From an uncultured Collinsella sp. (GTDB taxonomy: Bacteria; Actinomycetota; Coriobacteriia; Coriobacteriales; Coriobacteriaceae), in contig URIA01000023.1 in NCBI GenBank assembly GCA_900547765.1, forward strand, positions 1 through 34,652: 34,652 bases of DNA, read 5' to 3'. The notes under the pieces are model-generated. The model saw only the letters and a program-made list of their open reading frames with translations. It searched no databases and had not been told where the DNA came from. The stretch's first letter is position 1. The number at the start of each line of letters is the position of its first letter. The position numbers and the translations under genes were made by a program. Shown here in pieces: positions 25,025 through 33,338 of the stretch.

Positions 25025-25058
25025 TAAAAAGGCAGGTAGAGACACTTCTCTACCTGCC
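25025..25058 (-). terminator. Terminator of ssrA
   Basis: GGCAGGTAGAG (25031-25041) pairs with CTCTACCTGCC (25048-25058), an 11-bp perfect stem. On the minus strand TTTTTATTAC follows. Confidence 0.95.
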
Positions 25059-25067
25059 TGTTACGTA

Positions 25068-25431
25068 TGGTGGAGGCGCGGAGAATCGAACTCCGGTCCA
25101 CGAAAGCCCCCTGATTGGCATCTCCAAGCTCAGTCGCTGGTTTAGTCTCGGACGCTTTGCGCGCAGCGACACGCTCGCGGCGTCCTAACCGGTTCGGTCT
25201 TAGCCTGCGCCATACCGATTACGTGCGCAGGAGCATTCCCCTAAAATGACGTCGCGCCGGTGTCGGGGAAATCACCGGGTTGACGCGCCGCTATAAACTA
25301 AGCAGCGAGAGCCATAGGCTCAAAAGAAGAGTTGTTGTCAATTCAATTTGACGGTACCCCTGTTTAACGAGGCGAGGAGACCTCGGCTTGCTTCCTCTCT
25401 CAGAGCTATCGTGTCGAAACCAGTCGCCCCC
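25068..25431 (-). ncRNA. ssrA: tmRNA (transfer-messenger RNA)
   Basis: This 364-nt RNA rescues stalled ribosomes with SmpB. The 5' end reads GGGGGCGACTGGTTTCGAC, and GGGGGCG (25425-25431) pairs with CGCCTCC of the 3' end to form the tRNA-like acceptor stem. The T-arm is GGAGTTCGATTCTCC, and CCA is encoded (25068-25070). The tag reading frame on the minus strand gives DNNSSFEPMALAA, then TAG at 25298-25300. The resume codon is inferred to be GAC at 25337-25339, and the ALAA end is the usual degradation signal. A strong terminator follows. Two repeats next to its 3' end carry copies of its T-arm sequence in inverted orientation. No -35/-10 pair for it is convincing in the 240-bp gap up to 25670. 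Confidence 0.96.
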
Positions 25432-25670
25432 GAATGTCGGGAAAGTCTGGATGGCATCGGGCCTGCAAGCACCCAACAGCCATCGACTTTTCAAGGAACA
25501 TACGGGACGAACCCCGCTTGTGGAGTGTTATCTTACCACGTTCTGAAAGCGGACAGCTGTTCTATGCACGAGCTGTGAAGACCCCAATGTGCGCCGCACT
25601 TCGCACTTTTGCTACCGATCGCGTCACGTATATTTTCGCCAAGCATAATTGACCCGTCGAAAGGACCGTT

Positions 25671-26105
25671 ATGGATACCAAGCAGCAACTCGTCAATGCC
25701 CTCGCAGGCCTGGGCTCAACCATTACCGAAGCTATGGATGTCATCGAGGGCTTTGTCCCCTGCGGACATCCCGCCCTCACGGTATCGAACGCACTCGTCG
25801 CGCTGGACGCTAACGATGATGCAGCTCTCGCTCAGCAGCTTGAGACCGTCGAGGGCTTTATCGACCACGTGAGTGAGAACCGCGGCGTGACCGCCTACCA
25901 CGGCATCGAGGTCGAGCTCGCGGGTCCCAAAGCCGATCTGTTCGCAGCAATCCGCGAGGTAGGCGCCCTTATGCAGACCGCAGGCGTCAAGAACACCCAG
26001 GTCAACGAGTGGGTCTACCGCAGCCTGGCCGCGCTCGACAGCTCCGACGAAAAGGCAGCCGAGCAGCTCGCAGAAAGCCCCGCCATTAAGGCCGCGCTTT
26101 TGTAA
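25671..26105 (+). CDS. Hypothetical protein, 144 aa
   Basis: I do not recognise this protein. It is small, acidic and mostly helical by composition (VNALAGLGSTITEAMDVIEGF, LAQQLETVEGFIDHVSENRG, SLAALDSSDEKAAEQLAESP), with no signal peptide, membrane segment or metal motif; there is a single cysteine, in FVPCGHP. The ATG has AAAGGA 7 bases upstream, and TATATT at 25629-25634 may be the -10. Codon use matches the GC-rich genes around it, which supports real coding. It is a single-gene unit, divergent from ssrA, followed by a strong hairpin shared with the convergent toxin gene. Confidence 0.8.
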   Translation: MDTKQQLVNALAGLGSTITEAMDVIEGFVPCGHPALTVSNALVALDANDDAALAQQLETVEGFIDHVSENRGVTAYHGIEVELAGPKADLFAAIREVGALMQTAGVKNTQVNEWVYRSLAALDSSDEKAAEQLAESPAIKAALL

Positions 26106-26114
26106 ATAGCAGAC

Positions 26115-26151
26115 GCGGGCCTCTTGGCGCATCGTCGTCCAAGAGGCCCGC
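26115..26151 (+). terminator. Shared hairpin between convergent genes
   Basis: GCGGGCCTCTTGG (26115-26127) pairs perfectly with CCAAGAGGCCCGC (26139-26151). Neither side has a real U-tract, but the 13-bp GC-rich stem between convergent genes suggests a bidirectional terminator. Confidence 0.7.
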
Positions 26152-26163
26152 AAACAGTTCGCG

Positions 26164-26679
26164 TCAACCGATAGCCGCGCCGCCGCGTTCGGCCAAAGCC
26201 AGAATCGGCATCATTTGGCGCGGGGTCTTTGCTGCAAGATCGGCATGTTCGAGCAGCTTGCGATCGTTAGTTACCAAATAATCGACCTGCGCGCGCTTGC
26301 ACGCGGCGAGCACCAAGTTGTCCTCGTAATCGCGATGGAGCGCTAAGTATTTGTCGGCCAGCCAAAGGTCCGACGCATCTGCACCAACGGCCGTGGCGTT
26401 TTCGGTCATGTTCCGGACAAACGCCAACGCCGCATCGCCAATTGCACGGGCAGATGCCTCGTCGAGCGCTCCCCCACTGGCAAGAACGCTACGCTTCAGC
26501 TCGTGTTGGACAACGTACAGCACGTCTTTAGCGATATGCACCGGGAAGAACAACGTTGCGCCCGATTCCGTCGCCTGCCCAATAAACGCACGCGCGGCAA
26601 GCGACTCGGCATGGTCGACGCAAAACGAATCAACCCATACGTTGGCATCCACCATTATTTTGAGGGGAGCCCCGCTCAC
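26164..26679 (-). CDS. PIN-domain ribonuclease, putative toxin
   Basis: This 171-aa PIN-domain protein has acidic residues in the expected order: D11 (IMVDANVWVDSF), D52 or E60 in the middle helix, D120 (DYEDNLVLAA) and D139 (YLVTNDRKLL). Together they form a metal-dependent nuclease site. VapC-type PIN toxins cleave tRNA or rRNA. It starts with GTG (26677-26679), overlapping the stop of the upstream antitoxin gene by 4 bases (GTGA), so translation is coupled. At 171 aa it is longer than most VapC (about 130-140), with extra helices around 65-105. The target is unknown. Confidence 0.88.
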   Translation of the reverse strand: MSGAPLKIMVDANVWVDSFCVDHAESLAARAFIGQATESGATLFFPVHIAKDVLYVVQHELKRSVLASGGALDEASARAIGDAALAFVRNMTENATAVGADASDLWLADKYLALHRDYEDNLVLAACKRAQVDYLVTNDRKLLEHADLAAKTPRQMMPILALAERGGAAIG

Positions 26680-27029
26680 AGGATCATCCCCTTTTGGCGA
26701 TAATGCTCATCCATGGCTTCGGAATAGATTGTGTCCCAATCGCGATCGTCGGATACGGGCGACGTGGCGATGCCCAGATCCGCGTAAAGCTGATCCGCCG
26801 CCGCCCATGATGCGGCGAACGGAGTATCGGGCGCGACGGCCTGCTGCCGGTTGTCGACGGCCGCAAGCACTTCCTCGCACTGCCCGCCACCCTGCGCGAC
26901 CTTGGCCACGACCTTTTTGATGAGCTCGGGTAGTGACCTGCCCGAAAGCTGCAGCGCTTCCTCGGCGCGTTCTTTAACCGAGCGATCCACGCGAACATTT
27001 ACCTGCACCATGCTGCCAGCAACACTCAT
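26676..27029 (-). CDS. RelB/DinJ-like ribbon-helix-helix antitoxin
   Basis: This 117-aa protein has the N-terminal segment VQVNVRVDRSVKERAEEALQ, then SGRSLPELIKKVV, the pattern of RelB/DinJ ribbon-helix-helix antitoxins that bind DNA as dimers. The C-terminal half (DTPFAASWAAADQLYADLG onward) is poorly ordered and acidic, as expected for toxin binding. The start is ATG 27029, preceded by AGAGGAG; the longer frame to 27116 runs through the promoter. Its partner is a PIN toxin rather than the usual RelE/YafQ fold. The promoter holds three related 8-mers that are a likely autoregulatory operator. Confidence 0.85.
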   Translation of the reverse strand: MSVAGSMVQVNVRVDRSVKERAEEALQLSGRSLPELIKKVVAKVAQGGGQCEEVLAAVDNRQQAVAPDTPFAASWAAADQLYADLGIATSPVSDDRDWDTIYSEAMDEHYRQKGMIL

Positions 27030-27050
27030 ATCGATCACGCTCCTCTCGCC

Positions 27051-27098
27051 TGCTATCATTGCTAGCATCACTATATAGGGCTGATAGCACACGGTCAA
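27051..27098 (-). promoter_or_regulatory. Promoter and candidate operator of the toxin-antitoxin pair
   Basis: On the minus strand TTGACC (27093-27098) and TATAGT (27070-27075) are spaced exactly 17 bp. Three related 8-mers surround the start: TGATAGCA (27082-27089, in the spacer), the palindrome TGCTAGCA (27060-27067) and TGCTATCA (27051-27058). The first and last are inverted copies. This fits repression by the ribbon-helix-helix antitoxin. Confidence 0.65.
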
Positions 27099-27102
27099 AC
27101 GC

Positions 27103-27148
27103 AAAAAAGCCCGCACCCGAACGACGGCAATGCCGCCCGGGCGCAGGC
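27103..27148 (-). terminator. Terminator of the P-type ATPase operon
   Basis: On the minus strand GCCTGCGCCCG (27138-27148) pairs with CGGGTGCGGGC (27109-27119) with wobble, followed by TTTTTT (27103-27108). It lies just before the -35 of the toxin-antitoxin promoter. Confidence 0.88.
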
Positions 27149-27168
27149 CATAAACTCAAGCAAAAATG

Positions 27169-29244
27169 CTAGCGCAGATATGCTTTCGCGTTGCTCAGAC
27201 TGTAGGCGATCGTCGAGCCGTTGTGCAGCAGCGACGACGTCTGCGGGGTAATCGCGCCGGTGATCCCCAGCGCCAACAGCGCCGAATTGGTGAGCATCAC
27301 CTTAGAGTAGGAGCTCGTCAGACGATCAACGAGGCCCTGACTCATGCGGCGCAGGCGCACGATCGCGGCAAGATCCGTATCGGTCAGGATGATATCGGCG
27401 ACCTCCTTGGCGATGTCGCTTCCGCCACCCATGGCCAGGCCCACGTCGGCCAGGCCCAGCGCCGGTGAGTCGTTGACGCCGTCGCCCACCATGGCAACGT
27501 GGCGCCCCTCGCTCTTAATGCGCTCCACATACGCGTATTTGTCCTCGGGCAGCAGCTCGGCCTTAAACTCGTCGACACCCGCCTCGCGCGCGATGCGCTC
27601 GGCCGTGCGCTCGGAGTCACCCGTGAGCATGACCACGTGCTTGACGCCCAGCGCATGCAGGTCGGCAATGGCCTCGCGGACCCCGGCCTTGAGCGGATCT
27701 TCGATGCCGAGCACGCCGACGACCTTTCCATCGACCGCCAGATACAGCGGCGACAGGCCCTGCATCTGGGACTCAATGCGCTCCTTAATGTCGGAATCGA
27801 GCTGCGCGCTCTCGTCTTCAAACACAAAGTGTGCCGAGCCGATAATCGCGCGACGCCCCTCGATGGACGAAGCGATGCCGTGCGCCACGATGTACTCGAC
27901 GGCGGCATGGCGCTCGCGGTGCTCGAGCCCGCGCTCGCGGGCGGCGTTGACCACGGCACGCGCCACAGGATGCGGGAAATGCTCCTCCAGGCAGGCAGAA
28001 AGGCGCAGGACCTCGTCCTCGCTCCAGCCGTCGGTCGTCAGCACACAAGCCAGGCGCGGCTGCGCCTCGGTCAGCGTGCCGGTCTTATCAAACACAATGG
28101 TGTCGGCCTTGGCAAACGACTCAAAGTACTTCGCGCCCTTGACCATGACGCCCATCTTGGCGGCATCGCTCATGGCAGTCATGACGGCAACGGAACCCGT
28201 GAGCTTGAGTGCGCACGAGTAGTCGACCATCAGCGCCGCCGAGGTCTTGATGAGGCTGCGGGTGGTAAGCGCAACCAGGCCCGCGAGCAGGAAGTTCCAC
28301 GGGACGATCTTGTTGGCAAGGTCCTCCATATGCGACTGGCCCTCGGACTTGAGCGAGTCGGCCGTCTGCACGAGCGAGACGATTGAGCGCAGTTTGGTTT
28401 GCGCCGTATTGGCGCGCACACGCACCAAGATGCCGCCGTCTTCCACGACGGTACCGGCGAACACGTCGTCGCCCACGCTGCGCTCGACGGCCAGCGGCTC
28501 GCCGGTCAGGGTCGCCTGGTTGACCATAGCGCTCCCCTGCTCGACAACACCGTCGATGCAGATGGACATGCCGGTGCGCACGGCGACCAAGTCGCCGGGC
28601 TCGAGCTCGGTGGCGGCAACGCTTACCTCGGTGTCGCCGACGACCTTTTGCGCCTTGTCGGGCACGTCGAGCAGCGAGTTGATGAGCTCGTTTTCGCTCA
28701 TGGCGCGGGTGTAGTCCTCGAGCAGCTCGCCCACGTTGAGCAGGAACATCGTCTGGCCCGCGGTGTCGACATCACGCTTGACGAACGAAATGCCGATGGC
28801 CGAAGCGTCGAGCACGGGAACGGTCAGGCGCGGCTGCGCGAGCTCACGGAGGGCGGCGCGCAAAAAGGTCATGTAACCGGCCACGACAAACACCGCACGC
28901 AGAGGCGTCGGCAAGAACCAGCGACGTGCGTAATGGGCACCGATAAGTGTGGCAAGATCCATGACGAGCTTGTGCTTGCGTGGCTCAAGCTGCATCACGT
29001 AGCCTGTCTTTGCGTCGGCAATGGCCTGAGCGTCGAGCGCACCGACGGCGGCCAGCACGGCATCGCGGCGCGACTCGTCGTATTCGAGCGCCATCTGGCC
29101 AATACGGCCGTAGACGCGCACCTTGTGCACGCCGTCGATATCGCCGCTGAGCTTAAGAAGTGCATCGAGATCGCTCTCTGGCACAGGACCCGCCAATTGA
29201 AGACGGGTCCTGCCGGGGATCTCGCTGATAATCGAGAATCTCAT
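27169..29244 (-). CDS. P1B-type heavy-metal ATPase with SCA in place of CPC
   Basis: This 691-aa membrane metal pump has an N-terminal HMA-like domain (1-75) without CxxC. The actuator TGE is at 248-250 (ATLTGEP). The phosphorylation site is D386KTGT, HP is at 425-426 (HFPHPVARA), and the hinge is MVGDGVNDSPAL near 600. Membrane segments lie at about 95-170, 315-360 and 640-680. The transmembrane metal site, usually CPC or a variant, reads D341-Y-S-C344-A-L-K, so only one cysteine is present and the proline is absent. The metal cannot be named; copper-type CPC selectivity is unlikely. It lies 18 bp after a small DUF6110-like gene in one operon. A 20-bp palindrome upstream of the operon is shared with the ABC transporter promoter, so a metal-responsive regulator is likely. 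Confidence 0.92.
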   Translation of the reverse strand: MRFSIISEIPGRTRLQLAGPVPESDLDALLKLSGDIDGVHKVRVYGRIGQMALEYDESRRDAVLAAVGALDAQAIADAKTGYVMQLEPRKHKLVMDLATLIGAHYARRWFLPTPLRAVFVVAGYMTFLRAALRELAQPRLTVPVLDASAIGISFVKRDVDTAGQTMFLLNVGELLEDYTRAMSENELINSLLDVPDKAQKVVGDTEVSVAATELEPGDLVAVRTGMSICIDGVVEQGSAMVNQATLTGEPLAVERSVGDDVFAGTVVEDGGILVRVRANTAQTKLRSIVSLVQTADSLKSEGQSHMEDLANKIVPWNFLLAGLVALTTRSLIKTSAALMVDYSCALKLTGSVAVMTAMSDAAKMGVMVKGAKYFESFAKADTIVFDKTGTLTEAQPRLACVLTTDGWSEDEVLRLSACLEEHFPHPVARAVVNAARERGLEHRERHAAVEYIVAHGIASSIEGRRAIIGSAHFVFEDESAQLDSDIKERIESQMQGLSPLYLAVDGKVVGVLGIEDPLKAGVREAIADLHALGVKHVVMLTGDSERTAERIAREAGVDEFKAELLPEDKYAYVERIKSEGRHVAMVGDGVNDSPALGLADVGLAMGGGSDIAKEVADIILTDTDLAAIVRLRRMSQGLVDRLTSSYSKVMLTNSALLALGITGAITPQTSSLLHNGSTIAYSLSNAKAYLR

Positions 29245-29262
29245 AGTTTGTGCCTGGAAGCG

Positions 29263-29508
29263 TTACTCGGCTGCCTCGTCAGCAGCGGCCTCGCTCTGGG
29301 TGATGTAAGCCGCCTCGGCAACCATGTCGTCGACATTAGCCTTGGCCTGCTCGACCATGTCCTGGTAGCCGTTCTTGATGCGCATACCGCACGCAATACC
29401 CTGCACGCAGGCATTCTTGACCGGAGCGCTGGTAAGCAGCTTGATGCCGGCCGTGCCAAGCAGAAAACCGCCACCGACAAGCAGGGTATTGAACGTCGAC
29501 TTCTTCAT
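29263..29508 (-). CDS. Small DUF6110-like membrane-anchored protein
   Basis: This 81-aa protein has an N-terminal hydrophobic stretch (NTLLVGGGFLLGTAGIKLL, 6-24) followed by a helical, charged tail (VKNACVQGIACGMRIKNGYQ, then AKANVDDMVAEAAYI). This matches the pattern I associate with DUF6110 proteins encoded next to P1B ATPases; the family name is from memory. Cysteines C33 and C39 flank the conserved middle segment and could contact metal. The start is ATG 29508 after GGGAGAAGC; the longer frame to 29568 is upstream sequence. It is the first gene of the P-ATPase operon and may be an accessory subunit or chaperone of the pump. Confidence 0.75.
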   Translation of the reverse strand: MKKSTFNTLLVGGGFLLGTAGIKLLTSAPVKNACVQGIACGMRIKNGYQDMVEQAKANVDDMVAEAAYITQSEAAADEAAE

Positions 29509-29616
29509 GTTGCTTCTCCCTTTTGCCGCATTGGACGCGGCATGGTGCCTCAGCACCCGAGTAAACAAGTTTGCTCGAGCACGCTTTTGAAATATCTCAA
29601 TTTTATCTAACTATCT

Positions 29617-29636
29617 AGGTCAGCCATGGCTAACCT
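29617..29636. promoter_or_regulatory. Palindromic operator upstream of the P-ATPase operon
   Basis: AGGTCAGCCATGGCTAACCT is a 20-bp palindrome with a single mismatched pair. It lies about 110 bp upstream of the DUF6110-like start and overlaps TTAGCC, a possible -35 (18 bp before TAGATA). A closely matching site lies at 33339-33356. The AGGTTAGCC half-site resembles DtxR/IdeR/MntR-type boxes (inference). Confidence 0.6.
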
Positions 29637-29678
29637 TTTGAAAATTAACGATGCGGAGTAACCGATTGTCAATGTGAG

Positions 29679-29695
29679 AAAGGGACTGTCCCTTT
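29679..29695. repeat. Short palindromic repeat GGGACtGTCCC
   Basis: AAAGGGACTGTCCCTTT is a perfect odd palindrome 8 bp past the ABC transporter stop. A longer version occurs at 34445-34473 and a degenerate one at 34413-34430, so it is a dispersed intergenic element. Confidence 0.75.
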
Positions 29696-29703
29696 GCCCC
29701 TTC

Positions 29704-31461
29704 TTACAACTGCCAGGTAGCTGCTTCCTTTTGCAGCGCCACCATGCGGGCGAATTCTCCACCTGCCGCCTTGAGCTGCGCCGGAGTGCCCTGCTCGGCA
29801 ACCACACCATCCTTGAGTACAACGATTTTGTCGGCATTTTCCACCGTACGCATACGGTGGGCAATAACGATAACCGTCTTACCTGCAAGCAGACGGGAGA
29901 GCGCCTGCTGAACCACGGTCTCGTTCTCCACATCCAAACTCGCCGTCGCCTCGTCCAACAGCACGATAGGCGCGTCTTTGAGCAGCGCACGGGCGATAGA
30001 GATGCGCTGGCGCTCGCCGCCGGACAGCTTGGAGCCGTTCTCGCCAATCATAGTGTCATAGCCCTGCGGCATGCGGCTCACAAACTCGTCGCAGTTGGCG
30101 GCACGCGCGGCAGCAAGCACTTCCTCATCGGTGGCATCGCGACGACCGAGACGGATGTTTCCCATCACCGTGTCGTCAAAGAGCAGCACGTCTTGGAACA
30201 CAATGGCGTAGTCGCGCAGCAGCACCTCGGGATCGACGCTCGCAACATCCACACCGCCCACGGTGACCGTGCCTTCGGTGGCGTCCCAAAAGCGCGCGGC
30301 CAGGCGGCTCACCGTAGACTTACCGGAGCCCGAAGGACCGACCAGTGCCGTGACCTCGCCTTCCTTGGCGGTAAAGCTCACATCGGTAAGAACTTTCTCG
30401 CCGGCGCGGCCGTCCTCGCCCGCACCATAGCCAAATGCCACGTGATCGAACACCACATCGTGGCCCACGGGCTCAAATTTCTCGCTGCCCCGCGCCACAG
30501 GCTCTTCCATGATGGAACGCATGCGCTTGGCCGACGACTCGGCGGCAAACAGCTCGGACATCAGCATCAGTGCCTGATCGAAGGGCGCATAAATGCGGCT
30601 CACCATAAGCAGGAAGGCAAACATCACCAAAAAGTCGACCTGGCCGGAGGCGACCATCGCAGCGCCCGTGACCAACGTGGTGGCAATCCCCAGGCGCAGG
30701 ATGGCAAAGGCGGAGTTGACCAAAAGCCCATTGGCGAGCTCGCCTTTGGTGGTCTCGCGCTCCTCGGCATCGATCACGGCGTTGAGCCCCTCAAGATAAT
30801 GAGCCTCCTGGTTGGTGGCGCGGATCTCGCGCACGCAGTCGAGCGTCTCCTGGATCGCCTCGGTAACCTTGACCTTCTCGGCGCGCACATGGTCGAACAC
30901 CGGGGTCATGGGGCCGCGTGTCAGATACAGCACGGCAAAGGCCACGGGAACGCTCCAAAACGCCGCGATCGCCAGCTGCCAGCAAAAGAACAGCGACGCC
31001 ACGAACACAATGGCGCTTGCGATGATGGCACCCCAAAGCTCTCCCAGCACGTGGCTGTAGGCGTGCTCCATGGCCTGGACGTCGCCCATGATGGTCTCGG
31101 TTAAATCGGCCAGATCACGACGGCCAAAAAACGACAGCGGCAGCTTGCGCAAGCGCTCGGCAATCTCCATACGCTGCTTGCCGCACTCCTCGTAAAAGAT
31201 GCAGTAGGTGTAGTAATACTGCTGCCAGTTAGAGGCAAAGAGCAACACGAAAAAGACCAGGAGGCCGCCCACAATCGGCAGGGCATCCGGCAGGTCGGCA
31301 CCGGTGGCGAGATGTTCGACAAAACCGGCCATGACCAGGAACAATAAGCCCATGCCGGCCATGGTAATGAGATTGGTGAGCGTGGTCCAGAAAATGCCGC
31401 GTTTTACGCCGGCGACGCCTTTATCGGATAGGAAATACTTCTTTTGGAATGAGGCGAACAT
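29704..31461 (-). CDS. ABC transporter, fused permease-ATPase, second half of heterodimer
   Basis: This 585-aa half-transporter has six hydrophobic segments in residues about 20-310 (exporter-type ABC fold) and an ATPase domain in about 345-580. The Walker A is GPSGSGKST, the signature LSGGERQR, Walker B IVLLDEATASLD and the H-loop VIVIAHRMRT. All are canonical. Its ATG follows the stop of the partner gene without any gap (TAA-ATG), so they are translated together. The pair with a divergent AraC regulator recalls YbtP/YbtQ-YbtA, where exporter-fold ABC proteins import metal-siderophore complexes. That function is an inference here, and drug or peptide export remains possible. Confidence 0.93.
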   Translation of the reverse strand: MFASFQKKYFLSDKGVAGVKRGIFWTTLTNLITMAGMGLLFLVMAGFVEHLATGADLPDALPIVGGLLVFFVLLFASNWQQYYYTYCIFYEECGKQRMEIAERLRKLPLSFFGRRDLADLTETIMGDVQAMEHAYSHVLGELWGAIIASAIVFVASLFFCWQLAIAAFWSVPVAFAVLYLTRGPMTPVFDHVRAEKVKVTEAIQETLDCVREIRATNQEAHYLEGLNAVIDAEERETTKGELANGLLVNSAFAILRLGIATTLVTGAAMVASGQVDFLVMFAFLLMVSRIYAPFDQALMLMSELFAAESSAKRMRSIMEEPVARGSEKFEPVGHDVVFDHVAFGYGAGEDGRAGEKVLTDVSFTAKEGEVTALVGPSGSGKSTVSRLAARFWDATEGTVTVGGVDVASVDPEVLLRDYAIVFQDVLLFDDTVMGNIRLGRRDATDEEVLAAARAANCDEFVSRMPQGYDTMIGENGSKLSGGERQRISIARALLKDAPIVLLDEATASLDVENETVVQQALSRLLAGKTVIVIAHRMRTVENADKIVVLKDGVVAEQGTPAQLKAAGGEFARMVALQKEAATWQL

Positions 31462-33285
31462 TTAGGCCTCGCCTCCCTTCGTGACGGCGGCATCCGCGGC
31501 AGCAGTGATCTTCCAGCTCGCGGCCTGTTCGTATTCGGCCCACATCTTGGCGTACAGGCCGTTTTGGGACAGCAGCTCGGCATGGGTGCCAGTCTCCTGC
31601 ACGCTACCTTGGTTGAGCACCACGATCTTGTCGGCCCCCACCACGGTCGAAAGCCGGTGTGCGATCATAATGACCGTGCGACCCGCCGCCAGCTTGCTAA
31701 AGGCGCGCTGGATGAGCGCCTCGTTCTCGGGATCGGCAAACGCCGTGGCCTCATCGAGCACCACGATAGGCGCGTCTTTAAGGATCGCGCGGGCGAGTGC
31801 CACGCGCTGCACCTCGCCGCCCGAAAGATATGCCCCTCCAGCACCGAGCATGGTGTTAATACCCTGCGGGAGCTTGGCCACAATGTCGTCGCACTGAGCT
31901 GCGGAGAGGGCCGCACGCACTTCGTCGTCAGTGGCCGTAGGCTTGGAAGCGCGCACGTTATCGGCAAGTGTTTGCCGGAACAGCTGGTTGGTCTGGAACA
32001 CGAAGGCGACCTGGTCCATAAGCTCGTGCGGATCCATATCGCGAACGTCCACACCACCTACGAGCACTCGACCCGAGGAAACATCCCAAAAACGAGGAAT
32101 CAGGCTTGCGCAGGTTGACTTGCCGCCGCCCGAAGGACCCACAAGCGCAAGGGCACTACCAGCGGGAACGCTGAAACTTACATGGCTAACGGCAGGTGCT
32201 TCGGCACCCTCGTACGTAAAGCTCACGTCCTCAAATCGCACGTCGCCGCCGGCAGGGTGCTTGGGTTGCGCGGGCACGGAGAGCCGTTTGGAATCCATGA
32301 CGCTTCGAATGCGAGCCAGCGAATCGGCACTCATCTGAGAGGCCTCGCCCACAAACATGAGCTTGGTCATGGCCGTCGGTACCACGGCCGAAAATATCGC
32401 GTAAAACGTGAAGTTGGCCATAAAATGCGCGAAGTCCGTCTCGCCCGGCGCCAACAGCAACGCCACGGGCAACAGGAATGTCACAAGACCATTGAGCGCG
32501 GTAAGGTTGAGTACCTGCGGACCTCGGCAAAACGTGCCCGCATAGCTTTGTGCCATGTCGGCGTATTCGGCGATCGCGTCGTGGAACGCCTTAAAGGAAT
32601 AGACCGTCTGCTGAAACACCTTGACCACGGGAATGCCGCGTACGTATTCGGTACCGGTCTTGTTCATCTTGACCAGCGCGCCCATGTAGGCCTTCATAAA
32701 CTCGGCGCCCTTGCCGCTCATCATGGTGGCCATGGCGCCAAGCGAAATGGCCACCGAGATAAGGCATGCCGCGCCCAAGCGCCAATCGAGGGCGAAAAGC
32801 AGCACGAGCAGACCTGCGACCATGGCGGTGGCGCCGGCGATATCGGGTAGCATGTGCGCGAGCAGGGTCTCGGTGGAGGCGGCGCATCCGTCTACGATAC
32901 GGCGCAGCTCACCGGTGGCGTGTGTGTCAAAGTAGCCGAGCGGCAGCTTAAGCAGGTGCTCGCTCGTAGTCTTGCGGATATTGGACGCGCAGCGAAACGC
33001 AGACAGGTGCGTGCACATGAGCCCCACGAAATAGACCACGATGCTTGCCAGCGCAAACCCCACGGCCCACCAGCCATACGTCGCGATGTCGCAGGCTTCG
33101 CTCCAGTTAGGTGCCACGGCGATCAGATCGCGCGCGACAAGCCAAATGCACACGTACGGGCCAAAGCTCAGCAGCTGCGAGAACGCCGAGAGGGCCATGC
33201 CCAAATATGTTAGGATTTTACGGTCGCCGGCATATGCAAGCAGCTCGCCGATACCGCCGCCTTCCTTTTTTGATCCCTTTGCCAT
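31462..33285 (-). CDS. ABC transporter, fused permease-ATPase, first half of heterodimer
   Basis: This 607-aa half-transporter has six membrane segments in about 30-320 and an ATPase domain in about 365-590. The Walker A is GPSGGGKST, the signature LSGGEVQR, Walker B IVVLDEATAFADPEN and the H-loop VIMIAHRLST. The D-loop AFAD instead of SALD is a feature I associate with the IrtA/YbtQ siderophore-type ABC group. The start is ATG 33285, with AAAGGA 6 bases upstream; the longer frame to 33348 covers the promoter. A short lysine-rich N-terminus precedes the first membrane span. The promoter region shared with the divergent AraC gene carries the AGCCATGGCT palindrome also seen at the P-ATPase operon. 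Confidence 0.93.
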   Translation of the reverse strand: MAKGSKKEGGGIGELLAYAGDRKILTYLGMALSAFSQLLSFGPYVCIWLVARDLIAVAPNWSEACDIATYGWWAVGFALASIVVYFVGLMCTHLSAFRCASNIRKTTSEHLLKLPLGYFDTHATGELRRIVDGCAASTETLLAHMLPDIAGATAMVAGLLVLLFALDWRLGAACLISVAISLGAMATMMSGKGAEFMKAYMGALVKMNKTGTEYVRGIPVVKVFQQTVYSFKAFHDAIAEYADMAQSYAGTFCRGPQVLNLTALNGLVTFLLPVALLLAPGETDFAHFMANFTFYAIFSAVVPTAMTKLMFVGEASQMSADSLARIRSVMDSKRLSVPAQPKHPAGGDVRFEDVSFTYEGAEAPAVSHVSFSVPAGSALALVGPSGGGKSTCASLIPRFWDVSSGRVLVGGVDVRDMDPHELMDQVAFVFQTNQLFRQTLADNVRASKPTATDDEVRAALSAAQCDDIVAKLPQGINTMLGAGGAYLSGGEVQRVALARAILKDAPIVVLDEATAFADPENEALIQRAFSKLAAGRTVIMIAHRLSTVVGADKIVVLNQGSVQETGTHAELLSQNGLYAKMWAEYEQAASWKITAAADAAVTKGGEA

Positions 33286-33338
33286 GAGATTCCTTTCTAA
33301 CGGCTTGAGAGTTAACCGTAATGAACTTATCATTGATG

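Noticed and set aside
29674..31104. 476-codon open frame opposite the ABC transporter
   Set aside because: Antisense shadow with abnormal His/Gly/Arg content.
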